64,000 nt of DNA from Pseudomonas lini (GCF_001042905.1 NZ_JYLB01000007.1:124001-188000), one strand, 5' to 3'; shown: positions 11,316-21,324, numbered from the stretch's first letter. A program made the numbers and translations. Notes: generated by a model from the letters alone, not told the origin.

Positions 11316-11405
11316 GTAGGAGCGAAGCTTGCTCGCGAAGGCGGCATTACAGACGACTCATATGTTGAATGTCAGTCTGCCTTCGCGGGCAAGCCTCGCT
11401 CCTAC
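11316..11405. repeat. REPIN, family B
   Basis: Inverted arms GTAGGAGCGAAGCTTGCTCG at 11316 and the matching GCAAGCCTCGCTCCTAC near 11404, separated by about 35 bases, between ybeZ and the miaB end. The arms differ at a few positions, so this copy is partly decayed. Confidence 0.8.
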
Positions 11406-11418
11406 AGGTTTTGCGGTG

Positions 11419-12747
11419 TTATTGGATCAGCGAGCCCCGCAGCGAGTGCGGTTGCGCGGCATCGATATGCACGTCGGCGAACTGGCCGATCAGGGTCGGA
11501 TTGTCGCAGCGGAAGTTGACGATACGGTTATTCTCGGTCCGGCCTTGCAGTTCGCCGGGGTCTTTTTTCGAATAATCGGTTACCAGAATCCGCTGAATGG
11601 AGCCCACCATTTGTCGGCTGATCTCGAAACCTTGCTGGTTCAGGCGATGTTGCAGGGCGTTCAGGCGTTCTTTTTTCAGTTCTTCCGGCGTTTCGTCGGC
11701 CAGATCGGCGGCCGGCGTGCCCGGGCGCTGGCTATAGACGAACGAGTAGGAAAAGTCGAAACCGACGTCTTCGATCAGCTTCATGGTTTGTTCGAAGTCT
11801 TTCTCGGTCTCACCCGGGAAACCGACGATAAAGTCAGAACTGATGCAGATCCCCGGCACGGCGGCCCGCAACTTGCGCAGTTTGGATTTGTACTCCAGCG
11901 CGGTGTGGTTGCGTTTCATCGCCGCGAGGATCCGGTCGGAACCCGATTGCACCGGCAAATGCAGGTGTTTCACCAGCTCCGGCACGTCGGCGTGGGCCTG
12001 GATCAGGCTGTCGGAGAATTCCAGCGGGTGCGAGGTGGTGTAGCGAATGCGATCGATGCCATCGACAGCGGCCACTACGCGGATCAATTCCGCCAGATCA
12101 GCCAGACGACCATCGTGGGTAGTCCCGCGATAACCGTTGACGTTCTGCCCCAGCAAGGTCACTTCGCGCACGCCGTTTTCGGCCAGGTGAATGATCTCGG
12201 CAATCACGTCGTCGAACGGTCGGCTGACTTCTTCACCGCGCGTATATGGCACTACGCAGAAGGTGCAGTACTTGCTGCAGCCTTCCATGACCGACACGTA
12301 AGCGCTCGGCCCGTCGATGCGTGGCTCGGGCAAGTGGTCGAATTTTTCGATTTCCGGGAACGAGACGTCGACTTGCGGCAGTTTGGTCAGGCGCGCGGCG
12401 TCGATCATTTCCGGCAGGCGGTGCAGGGTCTGCGGGCCGAATACCACGTCCACGTACGGAGCGCGATCACGGATGGCCGCGCCTTCCTGGCTGGCCACGC
12501 AACCGCCGACGGCGATGACCATGTCAGGATTAGCCAGCTTCAATTCGCGCCAGCGGCCCAGCTGGGAATACACCCGGTCCTGGGCGCGTTCGCGGATCGA
12601 GCACGTGTTGAGCAGGATCACGTCGGCGTCTTCTGCGCGAGCGGTGACTTCCAGGGCCTGATGTTCACCCAGCAGATCGACCATGCGCGAGCTGTCGTAC
12701 TCGTTCATCTGGCAACCGTGGGTTTCGATGTAAAGCTTCTTGGCCAT
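11419..12747 (-). CDS. miaB: tRNA-2-methylthio-N6-dimethylallyladenosine synthase MiaB
   Basis: A 442-residue radical-SAM methylthiotransferase acting on A37 of tRNAs. The N-terminal UPF0004 domain holds cluster cysteines in [26 protein letters not shown] and [10 protein letters not shown]. The radical-SAM cluster is [15 protein letters not shown] near residue 156, and the TRAM domain is at the C-terminus (about 370-435). The start [12 protein letters not shown] matches other MiaB proteins; MTLSMAKK, three codons upstream, is an alternative, and no clear Shine-Dalgarno separates them. Confidence 0.96.
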   Translation of the reverse strand: MAKKLYIETHGCQMNEYDSSRMVDLLGEHQALEVTARAEDADVILLNTCSIRERAQDRVYSQLGRWRELKLANPDMVIAVGGCVASQEGAAIRDRAPYVDVVFGPQTLHRLPEMIDAARLTKLPQVDVSFPEIEKFDHLPEPRIDGPSAYVSVMEGCSKYCTFCVVPYTRGEEVSRPFDDVIAEIIHLAENGVREVTLLGQNVNGYRGTTHDGRLADLAELIRVVAAVDGIDRIRYTTSHPLEFSDSLIQAHADVPELVKHLHLPVQSGSDRILAAMKRNHTALEYKSKLRKLRAAVPGICISSDFIVGFPGETEKDFEQTMKLIEDVGFDFSYSFVYSQRPGTPAADLADETPEELKKERLNALQHRLNQQGFEISRQMVGSIQRILVTDYSKKDPGELQGRTENNRIVNFRCDNPTLIGQFADVHIDAAQPHSLRGSLIQ

Positions 12748-12781
12748 GGACAGAGTCATCACGTGATTCAAAGAACCGCGC

Positions 12782-12787
12782 ATTATA
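12782..12787 (-). promoter_or_regulatory. Probable miaB -10 element
   Basis: On the minus strand this reads TATAAT, a perfect -10 hexamer 35 bases upstream of the miaB ATG. The -35 region is not clear. It sits in the 130-base divergent space shared with the DUF1820 gene. Confidence 0.45.
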
Positions 12788-12813
12788 GGGAACATGCACC
12801 AAGGTTCCTACCG

Positions 12814-12840
12814 TTGCGCGTCCGGCGGCTATGCTATAGT
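12814..12840 (+). promoter_or_regulatory. Candidate promoter of the DUF1820 gene
   Basis: TTGCGC (12814) and TATAGT (12835) with a short 15-base spacer, preceding the DUF1820 start at 12882. The spacing is less than ideal, so this is only a candidate. Confidence 0.3.
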
Positions 12841-12881
12841 TCGCGCCCTCATTTTTATCCCCGATGTGTTACCCGCCCACC

Positions 12882-13211
12882 ATGACCAAACGTGAAGCTC
12901 CAATCTACAAGGTGATTTTCCTCAACCAAGGCCAGGTGTACGAAATGTATGCCAAGCAGATCTATCAAAGTGATCTGTGGGGCTTCCTGGAAGTGGAAGA
13001 GTTCGTCTTTGGCGAGCGCACGCAAGTGGTCGTCGATCCGAGCGAAGAGAAGCTCAAGGCTCAGTTCGAAGGCGTTGTGCGCAGTTTTGTGCCGATGCAT
13101 TCGATTGTGCGCATCGACGAGGTCGAGCGCCTCGGCACCCCGAAAATCAGCGAAGCCCGTGGCGCGGTCGGCAATGTCATGCCGTTTCCGATGCCGATGC
13201 CTGAGAAGTAG
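12882..13211 (+). CDS. DUF1820 family protein
   Basis: A 109-residue soluble protein, MTKREAPIYKVIFLNQGQVY, with VYEMYAKQIYQSDLWGFLEV, FGERTQVVVDPSEEKLK and a VPMHSIVRIDEVE strand. These match the conserved gammaproteobacterial DUF1820 family, whose function is unknown to me. The start was chosen at the ATG at 12882 because the six extra residues from 12864 are outside the family. It is transcribed divergently from miaB, the same arrangement as PA3979/miaB in P. aeruginosa. Confidence 0.8.
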   Translation: MTKREAPIYKVIFLNQGQVYEMYAKQIYQSDLWGFLEVEEFVFGERTQVVVDPSEEKLKAQFEGVVRSFVPMHSIVRIDEVERLGTPKISEARGAVGNVMPFPMPMPEK

Positions 13212-13231
13212 TCTTCGAGACCGGGTGCTCC

Positions 13232-13298
13232 CTTCGCGGGCAAGCCTCGCTCCTACAGGCCAGCGCTGCCCTTGTAGGAGCGAGGCTTGCCCGCGAAG
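13232..13298. repeat. REPIN, family B
   Basis: Near-perfect inverted arms, CTTCGCGGGCAAGCCTCGCT at 13232 and its complement ending at 13298, with a short 13-base spacer. It lies between the convergent DUF1820 and Sel1-repeat genes. Confidence 0.85.
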
Positions 13299-13322
13299 AG
13301 GCCAGAAAGACCAACGCAGAAT

Positions 13323-13877
13323 TTAAGGCAGTGGCGAAAACGGCGTACGCCCATCGGCGCTTTGCAATTCCATCAGGTATTTACGGAAAATTTGCCCCAG
13401 CACCTGGGTCGCGACTTCCAGATCTTCGCGGGGCATTTTTTCGGCGACTTCGTCGGCGGTGTCCAGTGCCTCTTCGGCACCGTTGACCGCGGCCATTTTC
13501 AGCACGATATACGCCTGAACGTTATTGGCCGGTACGCCTTCGCCGTGGAAGAACATGGTGCCGAGTTTGAATTGCGCCTGGGCGTGGCCTTGCAGCGAGG
13601 CCTTTTCGAAGTAGCTCAGGGCTTGATTGAGGTCGCGCGGCGCGTTTTTGCCGTCGTAGTAGAACTCACCCAACTCGTATTGCGCTTGCGCATCCCCTTC
13701 ATCCGACGCTTTCTGACAGGCGGCGAGCGCTTGTGTCAGGTCTTGCGGCTGAGTATTGAGGGTGCAGCGACCCATCGCCGGGATCAACAACGAGTTGCCG
13801 CCTGCTTGTGCGAGCGCGAGCAGGGGCTGAAGGAGCAACAGGCAGCCCAATGCAAGGGTGCGGCCGGTGCGGTTCAT
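13323..13877 (-). CDS. Exported Sel1/TPR-repeat protein
   Basis: A 184-residue protein with a signal peptide (MNRTGRTLALGCLLLLQPLL, cleaved near ALAQA) and two to three Sel1-type TPR repeats: DEGDAQAQYELGEFYYDGKN and LQGHAQAQFKLGTMFFHGEG, then AYIVLKMAAVNGAEEAL. Such repeats act in protein-protein contact, here presumably in the periplasm. The start at 13877 places the signal peptide first; the frame from 13937 adds 20 unlikely residues. It corresponds to PA3978 by position. Specific role unknown. Confidence 0.8.
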   Translation of the reverse strand: MNRTGRTLALGCLLLLQPLLALAQAGGNSLLIPAMGRCTLNTQPQDLTQALAACQKASDEGDAQAQYELGEFYYDGKNAPRDLNQALSYFEKASLQGHAQAQFKLGTMFFHGEGVPANNVQAYIVLKMAAVNGAEEALDTADEVAEKMPREDLEVATQVLGQIFRKYLMELQSADGRTPFSPLP

Positions 13878-14065
13878 GGGAATCGACTTACCTCTGAGGG
13901 GCGCGTGGACCCATCGAGGGATCCAATAAGCGCGCATTATGAAATAAGCGGGGCCAACCTTACAAAGTCTTTACTCGTTTTTCTGCTGCGCGGGGAATAT
14001 ATCGCCCAATTTGCGGGGAATTATTGGCAGATGAGTAGGAAAAAGGACGCGAATGTAGGTGAAAG

Positions 14066-14091
14066 CTGACGCTGGCAATAGCCAACGTCAG
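14066..14091 (-). terminator. Probable hemL terminator hairpin
   Basis: CTGACGCTGGC (14066-14076) and GCCAACGTCAG (14081-14091) form an 11-bp stem with a 4-base loop, 11 bases after the hemL stop; the one mismatch becomes a G-U pair in the minus-strand RNA. The following T content is weak (CTTTC), so termination strength is uncertain. Confidence 0.5.
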
Positions 14092-14101
14092 CGTCGCTGC
14101 T

Positions 14102-15385
14102 TTATTTCAGTGCGGCGAATGCACGCTCGGCGGCGTCCAGCGTCAGTTTCAACTCTGTTTCGCCGTGGGCGATCGAGGTGAAGCCGGCTTCGAAGGCGCT
14201 TGGCGCCAGGTACACACCACCTTCGAGCATCAGGTGGAAGAAACGCCGGAACAGGCCGGCATCACTGGCCATCACATCATCGAAGGTCACAATGTCGTCG
14301 GCGCCGCTGAAGTACAGACCGAACATGCCGCCCGCCTGAGTGGTCACGAACGGAATGCCGGCGGCATCGGCGCGCTGTTGCAGGCCATCGAGCAGGCGGC
14401 TGGTGTAGTCGCTCAACTCGGCGTGGAAACCAGGACGACTGATCAGGCGCAGAGTGGTCAGGCCAGCCGCCATCGCCAGCGGATTACCCGACAACGTGCC
14501 GGCCTGGTAGACCGGCCCCAGTGGTGCGATCTGCTCCATGATCTTGCGTTTGCCACCAAAGCAGCCAACCGGCATGCCGCCACCGATGATCTTGCCGAAG
14601 GTGCTCAGGTCCGGCGTTACGCCGTAATGGGCTTGGGCGCCACCGAGGGCGACACGGAAACCGGTCATCACTTCGTCGAAAATCAACACCACGCCGTGCT
14701 TGTCGCACAGGGTCCGCAGGCCTTCGAGGAAGCCCGGTGCCGGCGGTACGCAGTTCATGTTGCCGGCGACGGGCTCGACAATGATGCAGGCCACGTCCTG
14801 GCCGACTTCGGCGAGCATGGTTTCTACCGCGTCGATGTCGTTGAACGGCAGCGTCAGGGTGTGTTTGGCGAACGCCGCCGGTACACCGGCCGAGCTCGGC
14901 ACGCCTTGGGTCAAGGCGCCGGAACCGGCCTTGACCAGCAGGCTGTCGGAGTGACCGTGGTAGCAACCTTCGAATTTGATGATGCTGTCACGGCCGGTAA
15001 AGCCACGGGCCAGACGGATAGCACTCATGGTTGCTTCGGTGCCGGAGCTGACCATGCGCACCATCTCCATCGACGGCACGATCGAGCAGACCAGATCGGC
15101 CATTTCGGTTTCCATCGCGGTCGGGGCGCCGTAGGACAGGCCGTGTTCCAACTGTTTGCGCACCGCGTCCAGCACGTCCGGATGGCTGTGGCCGAGAATC
15201 ATCGGCCCCCAGGAACCGACGTAATCCACATAACGCTTGTCGTCTTCGTCGGTGACGTAGGCGCCTTCGGCATGTTTGAAGAACAACGGCGTGCCGCCAA
15301 CGCTCTTGAACGCGCGAACAGGCGAGTTCACGCCTCCGGGAATGTGTTTCTGGGCATTGGCAAACAGGGTTTCGGAACGAGACAT
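14102..15385 (-). CDS. hemL: Glutamate-1-semialdehyde 2,1-aminomutase
   Basis: A 427-residue PLP enzyme that converts glutamate-1-semialdehyde to 5-aminolevulinate, the C5 entry to haem. Family marks are the N-terminal [20 protein letters not shown], the cofactor region [31 protein letters not shown] and the PLP-lysine motif [16 protein letters not shown] near residue 265. It ends a tight thiD-thiE-hemL run (18 bases after thiE), a linkage conserved in pseudomonads. Confidence 0.97.
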   Translation of the reverse strand: MSRSETLFANAQKHIPGGVNSPVRAFKSVGGTPLFFKHAEGAYVTDEDDKRYVDYVGSWGPMILGHSHPDVLDAVRKQLEHGLSYGAPTAMETEMADLVCSIVPSMEMVRMVSSGTEATMSAIRLARGFTGRDSIIKFEGCYHGHSDSLLVKAGSGALTQGVPSSAGVPAAFAKHTLTLPFNDIDAVETMLAEVGQDVACIIVEPVAGNMNCVPPAPGFLEGLRTLCDKHGVVLIFDEVMTGFRVALGGAQAHYGVTPDLSTFGKIIGGGMPVGCFGGKRKIMEQIAPLGPVYQAGTLSGNPLAMAAGLTTLRLISRPGFHAELSDYTSRLLDGLQQRADAAGIPFVTTQAGGMFGLYFSGADDIVTFDDVMASDAGLFRRFFHLMLEGGVYLAPSAFEAGFTSIAHGETELKLTLDAAERAFAALK

Positions 15386-15403
15386 GATCGGGCTCTCAGA
15401 AAA

Positions 15404-16027
15404 TCAGGATTTGAATAATTCATTAAAGGCGCGGGCGCGGCGCGTCACTTCAGCCGTACTCTCGGCGCCAAACAGGCCATGCACCACCGCCAGCAGATCG
15501 ACCCCGTGGGCCACCAGTGGCGCAGCGTTGTCCAGAGTAATGCCGCCGATTGCGCAGATCGGCAGGTGCAGTTTGCTGCGGGCCTGATCAAGCAGTTCGA
15601 GGCTGCAGGCCGGTGCGCCGGGCTTGGTGTTGGAATTGAAGAAGCGGCCAAAGGCGACGTAGCTGGCGCCTTCTTTGGCGGCTTGTTCGGCGAGTTCGAG
15701 TTGCGCATGGCAGGTCGAACCAATGATTGCCTGACGACCGAGCAGTGCGCGAACCGGCATCAGCGGGCCATCGGTCTGCCCCAGGTGCACGCCGACGTTC
15801 AGGCGCGCAGCCAATTCTGCATCGTCGTTGATGATCAGTTGGGTCTTGTAGCGTTCGCACAAATCGCGCAGGGCTTCGGCCTCACGCAGGCGGCGAGCCT
15901 CGTCGCTGCTCTTGTCACGGTATTGCAGCAGAGTGACGCCGCCTTCGAGCGCCGCCTCCACGTACGAAAGAAATTTCCCGGCCAGTAACTGGCTGTCGGT
16001 AATGGCGTACAGGCCACGTAGTTTCAT
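15404..16027 (-). CDS. thiE: Thiamine-phosphate synthase
   Basis: A 207-residue TIM-barrel enzyme that joins HMP-pyrophosphate and thiazole phosphate to make thiamine phosphate. Motifs are [14 protein letters not shown] near residue 34, [35 protein letters not shown] and [15 protein letters not shown]. It lies 32 bases after thiD and 18 before hemL. No THI-box (TPP riboswitch) was recognised upstream of this run. Confidence 0.96.
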   Translation of the reverse strand: MKLRGLYAITDSQLLAGKFLSYVEAALEGGVTLLQYRDKSSDEARRLREAEALRDLCERYKTQLIINDDAELAARLNVGVHLGQTDGPLMPVRALLGRQAIIGSTCHAQLELAEQAAKEGASYVAFGRFFNSNTKPGAPACSLELLDQARSKLHLPICAIGGITLDNAAPLVAHGVDLLAVVHGLFGAESTAEVTRRARAFNELFKS

Positions 16028-16059
16028 CGGACAAGCCTCACCGCAATACTAATAAAAAG

Positions 16060-16857
16060 TTACGAACAGAAGTCCAGTGGCAAGCGGCGCGGCACGAACT
16101 GGCCTTTGCCCAGCTGCTCCGCATCACGCAAGGTGCGCCAAGTGTAGTCAAGCGCGCTCTTTACGGCACTGGCGAGATGTTCGCCCTGGGCCAGGCGACC
16201 GGCGAGGGCGCTGGCCAGCGTGCAACCGGAACCGTGATAGCTGCCGGGCAAGCGCTGGCAGGTAAAGGTTTCGCGGCGACCGTCGCGGCTGTACAGGCGA
16301 TTGTGTATTTCGTGTTCGTCGCCATGACCGCCGGTGATCAGCAGGTGTTTGACGAACGGCAGGAGTTTTTCAGCGCACTCGTCCGCGGTGCCTTCGGGCA
16401 GTTCGGCGAGGATGCGGGCTTCGGGAAGGTTGGGGGTGGCAATGATCGAAAGCGGCAGCAGGCGTTCGCGCATGGCGTAGCCGACTTCGTCCTTGCCCAG
16501 TCGTCCGCCGCCACCGGCGCGCAGCACCGGGTCGCAGACCACCGGCAAATGCGGGTGCGCTGAAAGCAGTTCAACCACGGTGTCGACCATTTCCAGGGAA
16601 CCGAGCATGCCCAGTTTGACGGCGGCGACTTCGGAGTCGTTGAGCACGGCGTTGGCCTGGGCCAACACCCACTCGCGATCGAGAACGCGGAAGTCAGTGA
16701 CGTTGACGGTGTCTTGCACGGTCAGGGCGGTGACGGCCGGAGCCGCATGACAACCCTGAGCGAGCAGGGCTTCGATATCTGCCTGCAAGCCGGCGCCACC
16801 ACTAGGGTCGTGGCCGGAGAGACAGAGGACAACGGGGCGAGAGCTGTAGATATTCAT
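16060..16857 (-). CDS. thiD: Hydroxymethylpyrimidine (phosphate) kinase
   Basis: A 265-residue ribokinase-like enzyme that phosphorylates HMP and HMP-phosphate for thiamine synthesis. Motifs: CLSGHDPSGGAGLQADIE near residue 14, VCDPVLRAGGGGRLG near 108, LLITGGHGDEHEIHN, and GSYHGSGCTLASALAG near 208 with the anion hole. The start MNIYSSRPVVLCLSG was chosen at 16857; the frame extends to 16998 but the added 47 residues resemble no ThiD. It starts the thiD-thiE-hemL run. Confidence 0.95.
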   Translation of the reverse strand: MNIYSSRPVVLCLSGHDPSGGAGLQADIEALLAQGCHAAPAVTALTVQDTVNVTDFRVLDREWVLAQANAVLNDSEVAAVKLGMLGSLEMVDTVVELLSAHPHLPVVCDPVLRAGGGGRLGKDEVGYAMRERLLPLSIIATPNLPEARILAELPEGTADECAEKLLPFVKHLLITGGHGDEHEIHNRLYSRDGRRETFTCQRLPGSYHGSGCTLASALAGRLAQGEHLASAVKSALDYTWRTLRDAEQLGKGQFVPRRLPLDFCS

Positions 16858-17193
16858 GGTGCGCGAGCTTACCACCAAACATGTTTTTTCGGGTGTTGTG
16901 GCAGGCATCGCGGCCGATACATCGTGGTGAGGGGGCTTGCCCCCTAGCCACAAGTAATCGCTACGCGCTGAGGCATTGTCACAACCTGACCAAGCCAACA
17001 GCTCTAACTCAATGTATAGCGCTGGAACGCCCGTGCTAGAGCCATTGTGGGAAAAATTTCAATGGTGTTCAATGGCCATCAACGGCTATGCTAGAGTGGA
17101 TCCAAACCAATAACAGGTAATACCGGTTTTACGTCTACTCAAAAGGAATGGGGGGCTTCCTGACACAACCGGACAGGCCACGCTGGGGCTTAA
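16858..17193. other. thiD-ladS divergent intergenic region
   Basis: The region is 336 bases long between divergent thiD and ladS. It contains a solo REP (16923-16951), then about 240 bases of lower-GC sequence with a TATGCT (17087-17092) that could be a -10 for ladS. I see no convincing -35, no small gene and no riboswitch. Confidence 0.5.
16923..16951. repeat. Solo REP, family D
   Basis: A single unit, GTGGTGAGGGGGCTTGCCCC with CTAGCCAC closing the stem. It is the same family as the elements at 32889 and 59214. Confidence 0.7.
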
Positions 17194-19572
17194 ATGCGCT
17201 ATTTGCTGATGTTGCTGTTGTGCTTGCCCCTCCTGGCGAGCGCCGTCGAATTCGACGAGTTCACCCAGAGCCTTCCCCTGGGCCGAACGATGCAGGTTTA
17301 TGAAGACGCGGGCGGTCAGGCGACCATCGCCGATGTCCGTGCGCAAGCGGCGGCCGGGCGCTTCAAATCCCACGATAAAGCCACCCTGAACGCCGGTTAT
17401 TCGCGTTCGGCGTTCTGGCTGAAAATCGACTTGCAGTACCGCCCGACCAACCCGTCGGCGCAACGGACCTGGTTGCTGGAGTTGGCCTATCCGCCCCTCG
17501 ATCACCTTGATCTGTACTTGGCCGATGCTGGCGGTGACTATCAGTTGGTCCGACAGACCGGCGATGCGTTGCCGTTCGCCACTCGCGAGATCCGCCAGAA
17601 CAACTATCTGTTCGATCTGAGCTTCGCGCCCGAACAGGCGCAAACTGTGTACCTGCGCCTGCAAAGCGAAGGGTCGGTTCAGGCACCTGTCACCTTGTGG
17701 TCGAGCACCGCTTACCTCGAACAGCAGCCGGTCCGCCTCTATGTGCTGGGGCTGATTTACGGTGTGTTGCTGGGGATGCTGGTCTACAACCTGTTCATCT
17801 TCCTCAGCGTGCGCGACACCAGCTACCTCTATTACATCGTCTATATCGCCTCGTTCGGCTTGTATCAGCTGTCGGTGAATGGCGCGGCCGTGGAGTATTT
17901 CTGGCCGAACAATCCGTGGTGGGCCAACGCCGCGACGCCGTTCTTCATCGGCTGTTCAGGATTGTTCGGCAGCCAGTTCGCCCGCAGCTTTTTGCAGACG
18001 GCCACCCTCAGTCGCTGGCTCGACCGTTTGCTGCTGGCGTTGATTGCGTTCAGTGCGCTGGTGGTCGGGTTGTCATTGATGACCAGTTACGCCCTGGCCC
18101 TGCGTCTGGCAACGCTGCTGGCATTGGTCTTTACCGTAGTGATTTTCGCCGCCGGGATTTTCGCCTGGTGGCGTGGCCTGCGGGTCGCACGGTATTTCAT
18201 CATCGCCTGGTCGGCGTTCCTGCTCGGTGGCGTCGTCAATACCCTGATGGTGCTGGGTTATTTACCCAACGTATTCCTGACCATGTACGCCAGCCAGATC
18301 GGCTCGGCGATCGAAGTGGCGCTGCTGTCCCTGGCCCTGGCCGATCGCATCAACGCCATGCGCGAGCAACAGGCCCAGACGTTGTTCGATGCCGGTCAAA
18401 AACTCGAAGTGCTGAACCAGCAACTGGCTCACAGTAACAAGCTCAAGGACGAATTCCTCGCGACCCTGACCCACGAACTGCGCACGCCCATGAACGGTGT
18501 GATCGGTTCGCTGGAGTTGATGCAGACCGTCGAGATGAACCCTGAGCTGGAGCAATATCAGCAGACGGCTGCAGGTTCGGCACGGGACATGATGCGCATG
18601 GTCAATGGCATCCTCACCCTGACCGAATTGCAGGCCGGCAAGCTCAAGGCCTATCCGGACGTGTTCAGTTTGCGCAGTGTGGTCGAGGCCTTGCGCCTGC
18701 AGTTCGATGGCAATGCGTCGAGCAAGTCGCTGGACTTCAAGGTCGAGGTTGCACCGGGGCTCCCGGACCGCTTGCACGGCGACAGTGACAAGTTGACGCA
18801 ATGCCTGGAATGCCTGCTGGATAACGCGATCAAATTCACCCGGGTCGGCGGGCTGGCGTTACGGGTGACGGGCAAACCGGTGGAGTCCGATCGGCTGGCG
18901 CTGTCCTTTGCGGTGATCGACACCGGCATTGGCTTTACCGATTTGGGGGCGGCAACGCTGTATCAGCGCTTCTTCCAGCTCGACGGCTCGATGACCCGTG
19001 AATACGGTGGCCTGGGCGTTGGCCTGGCCATTTGTCGGCAACTGGTCGAATTGCTCGGCGGGCGCCTGAGCCACCGCTCGGAACCGGGGCGTGGTAGTCG
19101 CTTTCAACTGGACGTTGAATTTGAGCTGCCGGTGGTGGAATCTGCGCCTTCGATTATCCGGCAAACCACGCACTTGCGTTTGCCCCAGGACTGCATGGTG
19201 TTGCTGGTCGATGACAACAGCATCAATCAATTGGTGATGCGTGGCATGTTGCTCAAACTTGGGTTCCGGGTACTCACCGCCGACAGCGGCGTCGCTGCGC
19301 TCGATCACTTGCAGCGTGAAGCCGTTGACGCGGTGCTGCTCGACTGTCAGCTGCCGCCTCTGGACGGCGCCTCGATCTGCTGTCGGATCCGCGCCTTGCC
19401 AGGTTGTGCCGAATTACCCGTGTTCATGATTGCCCTGAGTGCGGACCGGGCCTATTGCCCGAGCGACACCTTGGTCGACTACTTGAGCAAGCCGGTGAAA
19501 TTCGAGGACTTGCAGGCGGCGCTCTATCGGCGGGTGCTCTGTCCAGGGCAGGGCGAAAGCGCCGACAGTTAG
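17194..19572 (+). CDS. ladS: Hybrid sensor histidine kinase LadS
   Basis: A 792-residue hybrid kinase. Order: signal peptide (1-17), periplasmic 7TMR-DISMED2 domain (about 25-170), seven-helix 7TMR-DISM membrane domain (about 182-385), histidine kinase with H-box THELRTPMNG (His427), N-box LLDNAIKFT (Asn544) and G-box DTGIGF, then a receiver (about 668-785) with acidic pair VDDN (673-674), phospho-acceptor LLDCQLPP (Asp717) and Lys766. This architecture plus its place beside thiD is that of LadS, which in P. aeruginosa senses calcium and phosphorylates through GacS to raise RsmY/RsmZ, favouring biofilm over acute virulence. No Hpt domain is present, as in LadS. The gene stands alone. In this species the ligand is not known from sequence. 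Confidence 0.9.
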   Translation: MRYLLMLLLCLPLLASAVEFDEFTQSLPLGRTMQVYEDAGGQATIADVRAQAAAGRFKSHDKATLNAGYSRSAFWLKIDLQYRPTNPSAQRTWLLELAYPPLDHLDLYLADAGGDYQLVRQTGDALPFATREIRQNNYLFDLSFAPEQAQTVYLRLQSEGSVQAPVTLWSSTAYLEQQPVRLYVLGLIYGVLLGMLVYNLFIFLSVRDTSYLYYIVYIASFGLYQLSVNGAAVEYFWPNNPWWANAATPFFIGCSGLFGSQFARSFLQTATLSRWLDRLLLALIAFSALVVGLSLMTSYALALRLATLLALVFTVVIFAAGIFAWWRGLRVARYFIIAWSAFLLGGVVNTLMVLGYLPNVFLTMYASQIGSAIEVALLSLALADRINAMREQQAQTLFDAGQKLEVLNQQLAHSNKLKDEFLATLTHELRTPMNGVIGSLELMQTVEMNPELEQYQQTAAGSARDMMRMVNGILTLTELQAGKLKAYPDVFSLRSVVEALRLQFDGNASSKSLDFKVEVAPGLPDRLHGDSDKLTQCLECLLDNAIKFTRVGGLALRVTGKPVESDRLALSFAVIDTGIGFTDLGAATLYQRFFQLDGSMTREYGGLGVGLAICRQLVELLGGRLSHRSEPGRGSRFQLDVEFELPVVESAPSIIRQTTHLRLPQDCMVLLVDDNSINQLVMRGMLLKLGFRVLTADSGVAALDHLQREAVDAVLLDCQLPPLDGASICCRIRALPGCAELPVFMIALSADRAYCPSDTLVDYLSKPVKFEDLQAALYRRVLCPGQGESADS

Positions 19573-19647
19573 GCAGATATGCCACTTTGTTCAACCTCGG
19601 GGCGGTGCTTAACTGAAAGTCCCTTGGCTGACCAAAGGAGCCCTGTC

Positions 19648-21297
19648 ATGAACCTGCATCAGTTCGCCGAAACCCACGAAGTCACCAACCAGCCACCGTC
19701 GCTGGACGGTACCAACCTCTATCGCATCGACCTGCCTTTGCAGGAGTGGTCGCGGCGTTTCGATGCCGGTTGGGCCGAGTCGCGGATTGACGCTTACGGC
19801 GCATTGGCCGGCGGGTCGCTGATGGAGGCGGGGTTTGCGGCCAATCAGAACAAACCGGTGTTCGTCAGCCATGACCGTTACGGCCATCGCATCGATCTGG
19901 TGGAATTTCACCCGGCCTACCACGAGTTGATGCGTGCGGCGGTAGAGCATGGCCTGACAGGCTTACCCTGGACCGATCCGCAACCGGGCGCCCACGTTGC
20001 CCGCGCGTCCATGACCTATTTGCACAGTCAGGCTGAAGCCGGCAGCGGTTGCCCGCTGACCATGACCTTCGCCAGCGTCCCGGCGATGCGCCTGCAACCG
20101 AATCTGGCCGACCAATGGTTGCCGAAAATCCTCGCCACCGAATACGACTCACGCAACGTCGGCATGGCCCACAAGGCCGGGGTCACCATCGGCATGGCCA
20201 TGACCGAGAAGCAGGGCGGCACCGACGTGCGGGCCAACACCACCAAGGCTTATCCGGTTGGCGCCAGTGGGCCCGGTCAGGCGTATGAACTGGTGGGCCA
20301 CAAGTGGTTCTGCTCGGCGCCGATGTGCGACGCCTTCCTGACCCTGGCCCAGACCGACAAAGGCTTGACCTGTTTTCTGCTGCCGCGTCATCGCCCGGAC
20401 GACACACGCAATCAGTTCTACATCCAGCGGCTGAAGAACAAACTCGGCAACTGGTCCAATGCCTCCAGCGAAGTGGAGTTCCGTGGCGCCCTGGCCTGGA
20501 TGGTCGGCGAAGAGGGCCGGGGCGTTCCGACCATCATCGAAATGGTTGCCATGACCCGCTTCGATTGCATGGTCGGCTCCAGTGCGCTGATGCGCCAGGC
20601 GCTGACCCAGGCCAGTCATCACTGCGCCCACCGCAAGGTAGGCGGCAAGCTGCTCAGCGAACAACCCTTGATGCAAAACGTACTGGCCGACCTGGCCCTG
20701 GAAAGCGAAGCTGCGTTGGCCTTGAGTTTGCGCATGGGCCGGGCGCTGGATCATCTGGATGACGACCGCGAAGCGAAATTCGCCCGACTGGTGACGGCGG
20801 TGGGCAAGTACTGGATCTGCAAACGCGCGCCCGCGATGATCAATGAGGCTGCCGAGTGCATGGGCGGCGCCGGTTATGTTGAAGAAAGCATCTTGCCGCG
20901 GCTGTACCGTGAGGCCCCGGTCAACTCGACGTGGGAAGGTTCCGGCAACGTGCAATGCCTCGACGTGTTGCGCGCGCTGTCGAAAGAGCCGGGTGTGCTT
21001 GATGTGTTGTTCAGCGAGTTGGGTGACGGTCATGGCGACAAACGCCTGGCTGCGCACATCAGCCAGTTGCAGGCAGCATTCAAGGATACCGACGACATTC
21101 AATACCGCGCCCGCCAGCTTACCGAAGACATTGCTTTGGGGCTTCAGGCCAAGCTGTTGCTGGAGGCGGGGAATGCGGCGGTTAGTGATGCTTTCATCGC
21201 CAGTCGCCTGGGTTCGGCCGGTCGGGTGTATGGAACGTTGCCTCGCGGGCTGGATGTGGAAGCGATTGTGGCCCGGTCGACTCCGCAAGGGTTTTGA
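19648..21297 (+). CDS. Acyl-CoA dehydrogenase, AidB-like
   Basis: A 549-residue flavoprotein of the acyl-CoA dehydrogenase superfamily. The N-terminus HEVTNQPPSLDGTNLYRIDL, the FAD-side motif MAMTEKQGGTDVRANTT near residue 190, and EGSGNVQCLDVLRALSKEPG near 430 are those of the AidB subgroup. E. coli AidB is induced by alkylation stress and binds DNA, although its enzymatic substrate is uncertain. The start at 19648 has AAAGGAG 8 bases upstream; the frame from 19579 is an overextension. A single gene, corresponding to PA3972. Confidence 0.88.
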   Translation: MNLHQFAETHEVTNQPPSLDGTNLYRIDLPLQEWSRRFDAGWAESRIDAYGALAGGSLMEAGFAANQNKPVFVSHDRYGHRIDLVEFHPAYHELMRAAVEHGLTGLPWTDPQPGAHVARASMTYLHSQAEAGSGCPLTMTFASVPAMRLQPNLADQWLPKILATEYDSRNVGMAHKAGVTIGMAMTEKQGGTDVRANTTKAYPVGASGPGQAYELVGHKWFCSAPMCDAFLTLAQTDKGLTCFLLPRHRPDDTRNQFYIQRLKNKLGNWSNASSEVEFRGALAWMVGEEGRGVPTIIEMVAMTRFDCMVGSSALMRQALTQASHHCAHRKVGGKLLSEQPLMQNVLADLALESEAALALSLRMGRALDHLDDDREAKFARLVTAVGKYWICKRAPAMINEAAECMGGAGYVEESILPRLYREAPVNSTWEGSGNVQCLDVLRALSKEPGVLDVLFSELGDGHGDKRLAAHISQLQAAFKDTDDIQYRARQLTEDIALGLQAKLLLEAGNAAVSDAFIASRLGSAGRVYGTLPRGLDVEAIVARSTPQGF

Positions 21298-21324
21298 CGA
21301 CGCCTTTGTGATCGACACTGAGCC

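Noticed and set aside
11329-12885. A 518-codon frame antisense to miaB
   Set aside because: Starts in a REPIN and overlaps miaB fully; its residue mix is typical of a shadow frame.
14092-17193. TPP riboswitch for thiD-thiE-hemL
   Set aside because: I see no THI-box pattern upstream of thiD; in pseudomonads the riboswitch is usually before thiC.
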